NCBI GenBank assembly: GCA_964480945.1
Contig: CAYZRX010000020.1
Location: forward strand, 1 to 52,316
DNA length: 52,316 nt
Reading direction: 5' to 3'
DNA from: VGWB01 sp964480945
GTDB taxonomy: Bacteria; Bacteroidota; Ignavibacteria; UBA10030
Shown here: positions 26,474 through 34,570 of the stretch, piece after piece
How positions within the stretch are numbered: the stretch's first letter is position 1
How the letters are laid out: each line of letters begins with the position of its first letter
Translations under genes and position numbers: made by a program
The notes under the pieces: model-generated
The model's input: only the letters and a program-made list of their open reading frames with translations
Databases searched by the model: none
What the model was told of the DNA's origin: nothing

Positions 26474-27142
26474 CTATGATGATTTCTTCCAGGCTTGGTC
26501 GAGGACTTTTGCCGCCCACTCCTTGCCGCCAAGGCCGAACGCCAGGGCGAGTGCCAGGCAAAGGGAACCAAAGGCGATTTGGAATGCCGACACCAGGATC
26601 GCTCCGCCGATGGAGAGCTGCTCCAGCGCAACCGACACGACGAAAAACAGGATCGCATATTGGGCGATCTTGCTGATCACGGACGCACCGGAAATGCCGA
26701 CGTTATTCAGGTAAGCAAACAAGACGGTTTTGGTGAGGTTCGCAAACAGGCTCCCGAAGATAAGGACGAGCATCGCCACAACCACTTGCGGTATGTACAG
26801 AATGACCTTGTTGAACAGCTGGTCGACATTCTGAAGTCCGAAGCTATTGAGCGCCGCCAGCGAGGCCGTCAGAAGAATGAACCAGTAGAGCAGATTGGCG
26901 ACGATTGTGACGGTGGTAAAACGGACCCCTCCCTGAATCAGGAAGCCTTCAATTCCGGACTTCTCGGCAACGACATCAAGCCGTACGAACTTCAGAAACC
27001 TGATCGCGCCCCTGCGGGCAATCTTCGCAATGAGCCATCCCGCAAGAAGAAGCAGCAGGCCTGCAAAGAGCCTCGGAGAGAATGCGGTGATTTGAGCCCA
27101 CAACAGGCGGAGCGACTCCCACACACCGTTAAGAAATTCCAT
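26474..27142 (-). CDS. Mechanosensitive-channel-like membrane protein
   Basis: A 222-residue membrane protein with repeated TM_helix segments of the small-conductance MscS-related kind: PRLFAGLLLLLAGWLIAKIA, YIPQVVVAMLVLIFGSLFAN and ISKIAQYAILFFVVSVALEQ. It ends ALALAFGLGGKEWAAKVLDQ, a motif that precedes the beta domain in full-size MscS relatives. Here the protein stops soon after, so it is a short membrane-only form. It may buffer osmotic change, but channel activity is inferred. AAGGAGGT lies seven bases before the ATG. Confidence 0.85.
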   Translation of the reverse strand: MEFLNGVWESLRLLWAQITAFSPRLFAGLLLLLAGWLIAKIARRGAIRFLKFVRLDVVAEKSGIEGFLIQGGVRFTTVTIVANLLYWFILLTASLAALNSFGLQNVDQLFNKVILYIPQVVVAMLVLIFGSLFANLTKTVLFAYLNNVGISGASVISKIAQYAILFFVVSVALEQLSIGGAILVSAFQIAFGSLCLALALAFGLGGKEWAAKVLDQAWKKSS

Positions 27143-27315
27143 GGTTGGTACCTCCTTAGTAGGTAGCGGACATCAAACAGCACTCGTTCGTCTTAGCTCA
27201 TTGTCTTCGAAAACCTCTGCGAACGCTCCACGGTCCCAGGTCCGTGTTGCGGGTCGGTGAACTTCATGAAAAATGCAAAGTTCGTGAGACACATGCCAGC
27301 CAAAACTTCCCTTAG

Positions 27316-28572
27316 CTACTCACCGACCGACCGCCGGTCCTCCTCCCTGCGTGGGAAGAATCTCCGCAGCGCCGTGGCCAGAGAGGTCCGCTCGATGCCG
27401 AACGTCATGAATCCGGTCGCCAGAATACTGACGATCACCGCACTGTTGATCAGATCACGAATGACCTCTCCCCCTTCGATTCCCATTTGCAGTGGAAGGA
27501 ACGCAAGTACCGCCGCAGCGATTCCACGAGGAACGAGCACGGAGGCGGCCATCGCATCTTCAACGTTCCCGAAATGGCTCAAGGTGAGCCGGACGGAAAG
27601 GAACCGGGAGAGAAGAAGCGCGAGGACGAGCACCAGCGAGAGACCAAGGATCCAGGGGCTTGAAAAACGAATCGTGAGCCCCAGGTACACAAAGAAGAAC
27701 GCTTTCAAGAGGAAGACGATCTCCCCGAAGAACTGCCGTTCGACCTCATTATGAACCAACGGGGTGAGTTTGAGCTTCTTGACTAACCACGGCACCTTGA
27801 TCGCTTCGACGTTCCCCAGAATGATCCCGAACGTCAAAGAGGCAACCGGACCGCTGAACCCGAAGAACTCCGAGACGCCGTACACAATGAAGACAAACGA
27901 GGGGGTCGTGAAAATTGCGTTCCGGAGCTGCCGCATCTGGTGCAGCAGGGTCGACCAGAAGTAACCGCCCACCGCGCCGATGACAAACGCGAGAATGAAC
28001 GAAGAGAAAAGCGATCCGATCAGTCGACCCGGTTCCACTTCCGTCATCGTGAGGGTCTGGAGGATCGCCAACGCGGCCACGATGCTGATGGCTTCGCCCA
28101 GAGGCGATTCCAGCATCATGATCGTCTTCAGCGACTCGCTCACCCTCAGCTGGCGCACGAGGGGAATGACGACGGAGGGGGCAGGTCCCGCAAGAACCGC
28201 CGCCACGAACAACGCCATGCCGAGCGAAAGCTGGCCCAAGAGCAGCAAGACAGCGAAGAGAAGGACGAGAGCGATGACGAAGCTCACCACGGTGATGAGA
28301 ATGGTGCCGCGCCAGGAGCTCTTCAGGCTGTCGACCCCGATCTCCAGGCCGCCCTCGAAGAGAATGACTACGAGGGCGATCGTCGTGAAAACCCCTCCCA
28401 GCTTCCCAAAGTCCTGCGTCTGAACGATATTCAGGACCGGCCCGACGACAATGCCAATGGCGATCAGAAACAAGATGTCGGGAACCCGCGTCCGCTCGAA
28501 GGCGAAGACAAAGAAATGCGCGGCGAACACGAGAACGCCGACAAAAATGATCACGGGCGCAAGCTCATGCAT
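27316..28572 (-). CDS. CPA-type cation:proton antiporter
   Basis: A 418-residue monovalent cation/proton antiporter with about 12 helices and no C-terminal TrkA domain. Recognised by LFEGGLEIGVDSLKSSWRGT, the discontinuous-helix region VLAGPAPSVVIPLVRQLRV with LESPLGEAISIVAALAI, and a basic C-terminus. In relatives the ion site usually reads TSS or TDP in the first segment and LSD or LND in the second. Here it is APS and LGE, so the acidic residue is Glu, not Asp. GGAG seven bases before ATG 28572 supports the start. Its ion (Na+ or K+) cannot be read from sequence. Confidence 0.88.
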   Translation of the reverse strand: MHELAPVIIFVGVLVFAAHFFVFAFERTRVPDILFLIAIGIVVGPVLNIVQTQDFGKLGGVFTTIALVVILFEGGLEIGVDSLKSSWRGTILITVVSFVIALVLLFAVLLLLGQLSLGMALFVAAVLAGPAPSVVIPLVRQLRVSESLKTIMMLESPLGEAISIVAALAILQTLTMTEVEPGRLIGSLFSSFILAFVIGAVGGYFWSTLLHQMRQLRNAIFTTPSFVFIVYGVSEFFGFSGPVASLTFGIILGNVEAIKVPWLVKKLKLTPLVHNEVERQFFGEIVFLLKAFFFVYLGLTIRFSSPWILGLSLVLVLALLLSRFLSVRLTLSHFGNVEDAMAASVLVPRGIAAAVLAFLPLQMGIEGGEVIRDLINSAVIVSILATGFMTFGIERTSLATALRRFFPRREEDRRSVGE

Positions 28573-28758
28573 GGGCTCTCTCCATCAGGAGTAGTTGCGA
28601 ATCCAGCGGGGACGCCCGCTCGAAGTTCCGACAGAGGAAGGTGCAAACTCTTTGCAGAGATTGCAAGCAGGGGGGAGGACGCTACGGTAGCGATGGTCGA
28701 TCGGTTGAAGAGCTGAGGAATGGCCTCTTCGGCGCGCGCACCAATGCTTGCTCAGCTT

Positions 28759-29517
28759 CTAGAACACTTCTGAGTGGACACGATGCTTTTCCAGCCTTGC
28801 TCTGGTCCCTTCAAGCACGACCCGGCTGGCAGGTGCGATATTCTTCGAAGGATAGGGACGATCGAGCGTGTAGAGTTGAACACAGAGCGGTGAAATCTCA
28901 ACAATCCTCCGCACCCAAGCGTCCACGTGGCGGGGTTCAGAGTTCCCGGAGATACCCGTCGTGAAGAGCGCCTGGATCGTCGGACCCTTCATGGACTTCA
29001 GCGCGGCAACAAGCTCGTCCACGGTCGTAGCGCAAAGCGGACGGTTGTAGACCTGGTAGACCTCGGCGATTCCCGCGTCCAGCTTGAGGATCCTCACGTC
29101 GAGCTTCTCGATCGCCCGACGGATCTTCTCATTCGACAAGAGAGTCGAATTCGACAGGATCGCGGTCTTCGACCCGGGGGAGAGCCTGTTCCGGAGGTCA
29201 ATGACGCCCTCCACGATCTCGCCGAACCGGGGGTGCATCGTGGGCTCGCCGTTTCCGGAGAAGGTGATGTAGGCCGGAGGCGGATGCAACTCGGTGAGCG
29301 TGCGCCTGACCTCCCCGAACACCAGCTCCGGCGAAGGCCATACCGCATCGCTCATCTGCTCAAGGCTTGTGTAGGGATTCCAGCCGTACTGGCAGTAGAC
29401 GCAGTCGAAGGTGCAGATCTTCCTCCCCTTCGGCAGGATGCTGACACCGAGCGACCGTCCGAGCCTCCGCGACTGGACCGGTCCGTACGTGATCCCCCGT
29501 TTTAGCGGAAGAGTCAT
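28759..29517 (-). CDS. Radical SAM protein, COG0731-like
   Basis: A 252-residue radical SAM enzyme with the iron-sulfur cluster motif C35-x3-C39-x2-C42 (CTFDCVYC). It has the opening GPVQSRRLGRSLGVSILP and the segment FSGNGEPTMHPRFGEIVEGV typical of COG0731 proteins, which include wyosine-like enzymes and organic-radical activating proteins. The length is that of the catalytic core only. Its ATG overlaps the stop of the MocR gene (ATGA), and GGGAGGGG precedes it, so both come from one transcript. Its real substrate is not readable. Confidence 0.9.
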   Translation of the reverse strand: MTLPLKRGITYGPVQSRRLGRSLGVSILPKGRKICTFDCVYCQYGWNPYTSLEQMSDAVWPSPELVFGEVRRTLTELHPPPAYITFSGNGEPTMHPRFGEIVEGVIDLRNRLSPGSKTAILSNSTLLSNEKIRRAIEKLDVRILKLDAGIAEVYQVYNRPLCATTVDELVAALKSMKGPTIQALFTTGISGNSEPRHVDAWVRRIVEISPLCVQLYTLDRPYPSKNIAPASRVVLEGTRARLEKHRVHSEVF

Positions 29518-31022
29518 GCCGACCCCTCCCCCGTTCGCTCCAGCTCCCGAAGCGCCTTGCCGAGCCGTTTGATCCCTTCCCGGATCTCTTCTTCGTTGAG
29601 CGTTGCGATCGAGAGGCGGAAATGCCTTCGCGGGTGTGTCTGGCTGAAGAAATAGTGGCCGGGTGCGACCATCACGCGATGCTTGAGAAGCGTCCCCTTG
29701 AACTCCCTTTCATTGATGTACGACTTCTCCAGACTCCCCCAGATGGTGTACCCTCCCTCCGGCTTGGTCCAGGCGATGCTGGCCGGCATGTGCTGTTTCA
29801 TGGCGCTGAGGGCGACGCGCATCCGCTTTCGGTAGAGACGGTGCATCCTCCGAAGATGCCGATCGTAGTGCCCATCCCGGCAAAACGTGTTCGCGACCGC
29901 CTGCGTCAGAACGCTGCTCGACAGGTCCGAAAACCGCTTGAGCGCGGTCAGCCGCTCGATGCACTCCCTCTGTGCGGCGATCCACCCGATACGCATTCCG
30001 GGGAACAGCACCTTCGAGAACGTGCCGATGTAGATGACGACGTTGTGTTTGTCCATCGATTTGATCGGCAGCGCCACGTTACCGCAATACTTCATCTCCT
30101 CCTCAAATCCGTCCTCGACGAGGGGAACCCGATGCGTCTCACAGAGTCTCAGCAACATCTCACGGTGAGCTTGCGGTGATGTGAGGCCGGTGGGATTCTG
30201 GAAGTTCGGGATCGTGTAGACCAAGGCGGGCTTCTCCTTCTGGAGAACCTTCCCGAGCTGCTTCAGGTCCATCCCGCCGTCACGGAGCGGGATCTCCACG
30301 ATCTCCACTTGAAAGTACTTCAGGAGAGGAAGGAAGTTGCCATACGTCGGCGATTCGACCACGACTTTCGATCCGGGGCGCGTCAGGAGCCTCAGGATCA
30401 GGTCGAGACCCTGATGCGAGCCGTTGGTGATCAAGACCTCGTCTGCCGAAACCGAGATACCGTGGATCTGCATTCGGTGGGCCAGATATTCCCGGAGGGG
30501 CCTGTGCCCGGCGTGCTCGCCGTATTCGAGCGCCTTCGAGCCCTCATCCACCAATACCCGGTTCATGCATCTGCGCACCTCTTCGACGGGAAACAGGCGG
30601 GGATCCACCTCGAGAGGCGAGAGGTTGAGGACGTCGGGGTGTTTTTCCGTGTCGAGCTCGGGCAAGTGCCTGCGAAAGATGTCGATCACCGTCCGGCTCT
30701 GAGGGTTCGAAAGTTGTTCCCAACTCAGGAGGCCCCGCTCGCGCGTCGGTTCGCAGACTGTCGTCTTCGGTTTGTCCCGCACGGTCGTGTAGGAGCCGGG
30801 CCGGCTCTCCAGGTAGCCGAGCGCAAAAAGCTCCTGATAAGCACGAAAGACCGTCGATCGGTTCACACCGAGGTGCGCAGCCATCTCGCGCGTGGCGGGA
30901 AGCTTTGTCCCGACGGCCAGCAGGTCGGACTCGACCATCCGTCTGATCCCCTGAACGATCTGCGCATAGACCGGCTCTGGGCTTCTACGATCGAGCTTCA
31001 CAAGAATCATTTCTGGAGCCAT
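29514..31022 (-). CDS. MocR-type GntR/aminotransferase regulator
   Basis: A 502-residue PLP-dependent transcription factor. The N-terminal winged-helix (about residues 12-80: PVYAQIVQGIRRMVESDLLA, then LPATREMAAHLGVNRSTVFR) is of GntR type. A class I aminotransferase-like domain follows, with the PLP lysine in YIGTFSKVLFPGMRIGW and TIPNFQNPTG before it. MocR proteins use the PLP domain to sense amino compounds. The start at 31022 has GGAGG about seven bases upstream; the longer open frame to 31112 is not conserved-looking. It overlaps the radical SAM gene by four bases and is divergent from the branched-chain aminotransferase gene, a possible target. Confidence 0.92.
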   Translation of the reverse strand: MAPEMILVKLDRRSPEPVYAQIVQGIRRMVESDLLAVGTKLPATREMAAHLGVNRSTVFRAYQELFALGYLESRPGSYTTVRDKPKTTVCEPTRERGLLSWEQLSNPQSRTVIDIFRRHLPELDTEKHPDVLNLSPLEVDPRLFPVEEVRRCMNRVLVDEGSKALEYGEHAGHRPLREYLAHRMQIHGISVSADEVLITNGSHQGLDLILRLLTRPGSKVVVESPTYGNFLPLLKYFQVEIVEIPLRDGGMDLKQLGKVLQKEKPALVYTIPNFQNPTGLTSPQAHREMLLRLCETHRVPLVEDGFEEEMKYCGNVALPIKSMDKHNVVIYIGTFSKVLFPGMRIGWIAAQRECIERLTALKRFSDLSSSVLTQAVANTFCRDGHYDRHLRRMHRLYRKRMRVALSAMKQHMPASIAWTKPEGGYTIWGSLEKSYINEREFKGTLLKHRVMVAPGHYFFSQTHPRRHFRLSIATLNEEEIREGIKRLGKALRELERTGEGSA

Positions 31023-31351
31023 CGTACCACCTCCGCTGATTTTTTTTTCATCACAATTATACTCGTCGAGCGGTCGGCCGTCAACGGCCAAAATGGGCCA
31101 GAAATGAACCATCCAATTCCGCGGGCGGTTTTGCGCTCCTGTGACACATCTCGGCCTTCTTGCAGAACATTAGTGTCGTTTCTGATAATTGAGAGCGCGA
31201 TCGGCATTCCGAGCACCGTCGGAGTGGATGAGCAAGCGACTCGAAACAAGCGCATCGTGCGACAACTCATTCCTCCAATGCTTGAGCTTTTGTTTCACGG
31301 AAGTCCTGAGAGGACGTCCGCGCGGAAAGATAGTCATTCCTGTTTTTCCAA

Positions 31352-31385
31352 CCTGCACTGGCAGGTCAGACATTAATGTCTGACC
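31352..31385. promoter_or_regulatory. Perfect 22-bp palindrome with overlapping hairpin
   Basis: Bases 31364-31385 read the same on both strands, with half-site GGTCAGACATT. The overlapping CCTGC/GCAGG pair (31352-31365) makes a second hairpin. It lies in the 615-bp space between the MocR gene and ilvE, about 250 bp before the ilvE start, so it could be an operator or a dispersed repeat. The remainder of this spacer (31023-31351 and 31386-31637) shows no gene. Confidence 0.55.
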
Positions 31386-31637
31386 CACCGGCTGTTGGGA
31401 TTTTTTCACAGCCCGCCGAGCCTGGCTCAGCTCCAGACTTATGGATCGGCGCGGGCGATTCGAGGCAAGCATATGCCGCGTCCGGGGCGCGGATTGGTTG
31501 GTCGGGCGTTTGCTAATATTGGTTCTTGTGAATAAACCAGAATTGGCCTAGTTTATGCGTGCAGGAGGTACTCCTATCCACTCTGTTTCACATCACACGA
31601 CTTGTTGAACAACAAAAGTTGAAGTGGAGAAACAACT

Positions 31638-32564
31638 ATGCCAACACCTAAGCATGCCTTCTTCAAGGATCGGATCGTCCCTTATTCGGAGGCAAAGGTC
31701 GGCGTTCTGACGCACGCGCTGAACTACGGAACAGCCGTGTTCGGCGGTGTCCGTGGATACTGGAATGAGGACGAGCAGCAGCTCTTCATCTTCCGGCCGT
31801 TCGACCACTTCCAGCGGTTTCTTGAATCAACGAGGCTCCTCTGCATGGACCTCCCCTACACGAAAGAAGATCTTGTGAAGGCCCTGGTCGATCTGCTGCA
31901 CGCGGAGCAACTGAAAGGCGACGTCTACGTACGCCCGCTGGCATTCTACGGTGACGAAGTCATCGGCGTGCGGCTCCATAACCTTACGCCGATCGTATCG
32001 ATCGTAACGGTTCCGTTCGGACGGTATGTTGAAAAGGAGGAAGGGGCGCACGTGACCATCTCGTCGTGGAGGCGGATCGACGATAACGTCATTCCCGCGC
32101 GGGGAAAGATTGCCGGAGGATATGTGAACTCCGCGTTTGCGAAAACGGACGCGCAGCGATCGGGATTTGACGAGGCGATCCTGCTCAATCAAGACGGCCA
32201 TATCTCCGAGGGCTCTGCCGAGAACATCTTCGTCCTCCGGAAAGGAAAGATCTGCACGCCGCCGGTGACGGACAATATCCTCGAAGGGATCACCCGCAGA
32301 TCGATCATCACACTGCTGCAGGACGAACTGGGTATGGAAGTGGTGGAGCGTTCGATCGACAGGACCGAGCTCTTTCTGGCCGATGAAGCCTTCATGGTCG
32401 CCACAGGAGCTCAGATTGTTGCGATGGCTCGGATCGACCACCGCCCCATCGGGTCGGGGAAAATGGGGGCCGTCACGCAGAAGGTCAGGGACCTGTACTT
32501 CGACGTCGTGCGGGGACGCGTCCAGAAATACCGGCAGTGGTGCTATCCTGTATATACAAAATGA
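31638..32564 (+). CDS. ilvE: Branched-chain amino acid aminotransferase
   Basis: Transfers the amino group between Leu, Ile or Val and 2-oxoglutarate, the last step of branched-chain amino acid synthesis; class IV PLP enzyme of 308 residues. Diagnostic stretches are LTHALNYGTAVFGGVRGYW, the PLP lysine region ARGKIAGGYVNSAFAKTDA, and GFDEAILLNQDGHISEGSAE with NIFVLRKGKI following. The length matches IlvE. GGAG lies eight bases before the ATG. It is divergent from the MocR gene and followed 38 bp later by a redox-type Cys protein gene on the same strand, so a shared transcript is possible. Confidence 0.94.
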   Translation: MPTPKHAFFKDRIVPYSEAKVGVLTHALNYGTAVFGGVRGYWNEDEQQLFIFRPFDHFQRFLESTRLLCMDLPYTKEDLVKALVDLLHAEQLKGDVYVRPLAFYGDEVIGVRLHNLTPIVSIVTVPFGRYVEKEEGAHVTISSWRRIDDNVIPARGKIAGGYVNSAFAKTDAQRSGFDEAILLNQDGHISEGSAENIFVLRKGKICTPPVTDNILEGITRRSIITLLQDELGMEVVERSIDRTELFLADEAFMVATGAQIVAMARIDHRPIGSGKMGAVTQKVRDLYFDVVRGRVQKYRQWCYPVYTK

Positions 32565-32602
32565 GGAGACAGTGAAAGTAATTCCCACGCTTAATGAGAT
32601 CC

Positions 32603-33082
32603 ATGGCTGATCAGAGACCGGCCGAGCGCGCGCTCTCGCACTTCAACCAAGGCTTCAATTGTGCTGAATCGGTTCTGATGGCGGTCGAGGAATCGCTGCA
32701 ACTGGACGGCATTCGATCACAACGATTTGCCACTGCGTTCGGAGCGGGGATCGCCCGCCAGGGCTACGTCTGCGGATGCTTGACCGGGGCTGCAATGGCG
32801 GTCGGTTTGGCCGTCGGTCGCGTGGAGGGTTCCGACCAGAGCTCCAAGGAGCTCGTGTATGAGATTGTCGGCAAGATATTTGACGAGTTCCAGGGGAGGC
32901 TTCACGCCGTCGAGTGCCGACAACTTACCGGCGTCGACTTCAGCACGAAAGAGACCATTCGAGAGGGACTTCTTGAAGTCCACGAGGAAGTATGCTGCCC
33001 CCTCGTATCCTTTGTCACCCAGCTGACGATTGCTGAGCTGCAGGCTCGGGGACTGCTGACGCATTCACGGAGTTCAACGTAA
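32603..33082 (+). CDS. C_GCAxxG_C_C family probable redox protein
   Basis: A 159-residue protein of the C_GCAxxG_C_C family, whose conserved cysteines probably bind a metal or act in redox. Visible are the first Cys in HFNQGFNCAESVLMA, CGCLTGAAMAVG in place of the family's CGA/TGA element, C in VECRQLTGVDF, and the paired VCCPLV. The central motif has an extra Cys (VCGC). The function of the family is not known. The gene follows ilvE by about 38 bp. ATGs at 32594 and 32603 are both possible; neither has a strong ribosome site, so the start is unsure. Confidence 0.85.
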   Translation: MADQRPAERALSHFNQGFNCAESVLMAVEESLQLDGIRSQRFATAFGAGIARQGYVCGCLTGAAMAVGLAVGRVEGSDQSSKELVYEIVGKIFDEFQGRLHAVECRQLTGVDFSTKETIREGLLEVHEEVCCPLVSFVTQLTIAELQARGLLTHSRSST

Positions 33083-33297
33083 GCTCTGCGAGAGAAGGTC
33101 CGACTGCGGTTGAGAGCGTGCGGCGCTTGCCGACCCACCCCTGATCACTTGAGCGACTGGACATTCCACGGCACGTGCCGGGATTGTGAGGAACCAGAGT
33201 CCGCATGCTGAATGTTTGCGGTAGTGTCTCTGTGAGAGTCTCACAACCAAGCTCGTAAGCTTTCAGATCAGGCTGAGGCAACAAGGGAATTGAAAAC

Positions 33298-34368
33298 ATG
33301 ACAACAAAATTGTTCTCACCTCTCACCCTCCGGAGCGTCGAATTTCGGAACCGGATTTTTGTATCACCCATGTGCCAATATTCCGCCGTCGATGGCGTCC
33401 CGAACGACTGGCACTTCGTGCACCTCGGAAGCAGAGCGGTCGGGGGAGCCGGATTGGTGATCGCTGAAGCTACAGCCGTAACGCCTGAAGGAAGAATCTC
33501 GCCGGGCGACCTCGGTATCTGGAACGAAGAGCAGGTGAAAGCTTTTCAGCGCATCACCTCCTTCCTCAGTGCGCAAGGGGCGGTTCCCGGCATCCAGATC
33601 GCTCACGCCGGGCGCAAGGCCTCGACGACGCTCCAATGGCTAGGCGGGAAGCCGTTGCCGGCAGGCGAGGGAGATTGGCAGACGGTCGCACCGAGCCCGA
33701 TACCGTTCGCCGACGGTTACCCGACGCCTCACGAGCTTTCTCAAGCCGAGATGACCGAACTCGCATCAAAATATGCAGAAGCGGCGAGGCGAGCAGCAGC
33801 GGCCGGTTTCAAGGTTATCGAGATCCACATGGCACACGGGTACCTGCTGCACGAGTTCCTTTCGCCGCTCTCAAATCACCGGCAGGACGAGTTTGGCGGG
33901 GCGCTCGAAGGGCGTGCGCGGTTTCCGCTCCAGGTTGCCAGGGCCGTCCGTGAGGCGTGGCCGTCGAGCCTGCCGCTCTTCGTACGGATCTCGTCAACGG
34001 ATTGGGTAGAAGGTGGCTGGGATTTGCCGCAATCAATCGCGCTTGCCCGCCTGCTGCGCGAGGTCGGCGTCGACCTCATCGACTGTTCGAGCGGCGGCAA
34101 CTCTCCCGCCGCGAAGATTCCGCTCGGCCCCGGATATCAAGTGCCGTTCGCCGCTGCCATCCGCCGGGAGGCGGATATCCCGACTGCAGCCGTCGGGCTC
34201 ATCACGGAGCCACAGCAGGCAGAGGAAATTCTCGGGCGCGGCGATGCCGACGTTATTGTGCTGGCAAGAGCGATGCTCCGTGATCCCTATTGGGCTCTGC
34301 ACGCCGCGCATGCGCTCTCGGTCGATATGTCCTGGCCTATCCAGTATCTGCGCGCGAAACCTAGGTGA
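33298..34368 (+). CDS. Old yellow enzyme, NADPH dehydrogenase NamA/YqjM type
   Basis: FMN-dependent ene-reductase that reduces activated C=C bonds with NADPH. The 356-residue protein belongs to the YqjM/NamA (thermophilic-like) class. It has C26 in FVSPMCQYS, which tunes the flavin, GLVIAEATAVTPEGRISPGD, the substrate-binding His pair in IEIHMAHGYLLHEFLSPLSN, and RISSTDWVEGGWDL. A phosphate-binding end follows (AVGLITEPQQAEEILGRGDA). It has no signal peptide. AAGGGAA lies about ten bases before the ATG. It is 215 bp after the C_GCAxxG_C_C gene, probably with its own promoter. The physiological substrate is not known. Confidence 0.95.
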   Translation: MTTKLFSPLTLRSVEFRNRIFVSPMCQYSAVDGVPNDWHFVHLGSRAVGGAGLVIAEATAVTPEGRISPGDLGIWNEEQVKAFQRITSFLSAQGAVPGIQIAHAGRKASTTLQWLGGKPLPAGEGDWQTVAPSPIPFADGYPTPHELSQAEMTELASKYAEAARRAAAAGFKVIEIHMAHGYLLHEFLSPLSNHRQDEFGGALEGRARFPLQVARAVREAWPSSLPLFVRISSTDWVEGGWDLPQSIALARLLREVGVDLIDCSSGGNSPAAKIPLGPGYQVPFAAAIRREADIPTAAVGLITEPQQAEEILGRGDADVIVLARAMLRDPYWALHAAHALSVDMSWPIQYLRAKPR

Positions 34369-34447
34369 GAGTACATGGTGAATGAAGGAAGCAGGACGGA
34401 GGTAGGCAGCAAGGATTTCGGTGGACGAAGTAGGGGGGCGGAAAGCC

Positions 34448-34570
34448 TCAATGCTCGCGGTACCACTGATACGCACGATTGATCCCCTCTTCCAACGGGA
34501 ACTTCGACTGGCAGGCGGGCGAAATCTTCGCGTTCTTCTCCACGTCCGGTTCGAGAGGATCCAAGCTCAC
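34448..34570 (-). pseudogene. C-terminal remnant of an NAD-dependent sugar epimerase
   Basis: A 40-codon frame starting at a GTG that overlaps the gmd stop codon (GTGA) and ending in TGA at 34448-34450. Its C-terminal half, CQSKFPLEEGINRAYQWYRE, matches the end of GDP-fucose synthase or GDP-mannose 3,5-epimerase proteins, in which LGW-x-PK-x-LEEGI-x-RTYEWY is the usual end. The gme-like protein at 45463-46431 ends with the similar VYLEEGIKRTYPW. The remaining 270 or so residues, including the whole Rossmann domain, are missing. So a second epimerase gene once followed gmd and was deleted. Confidence 0.75.

Noticed and set aside
31170..31472. A 100-codon minus-strand frame in the MocR-ilvE spacer
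   Set aside because: No ribosome site or family. The frame runs through the perfect palindrome, and the sequence looks like a spacer with repeats.
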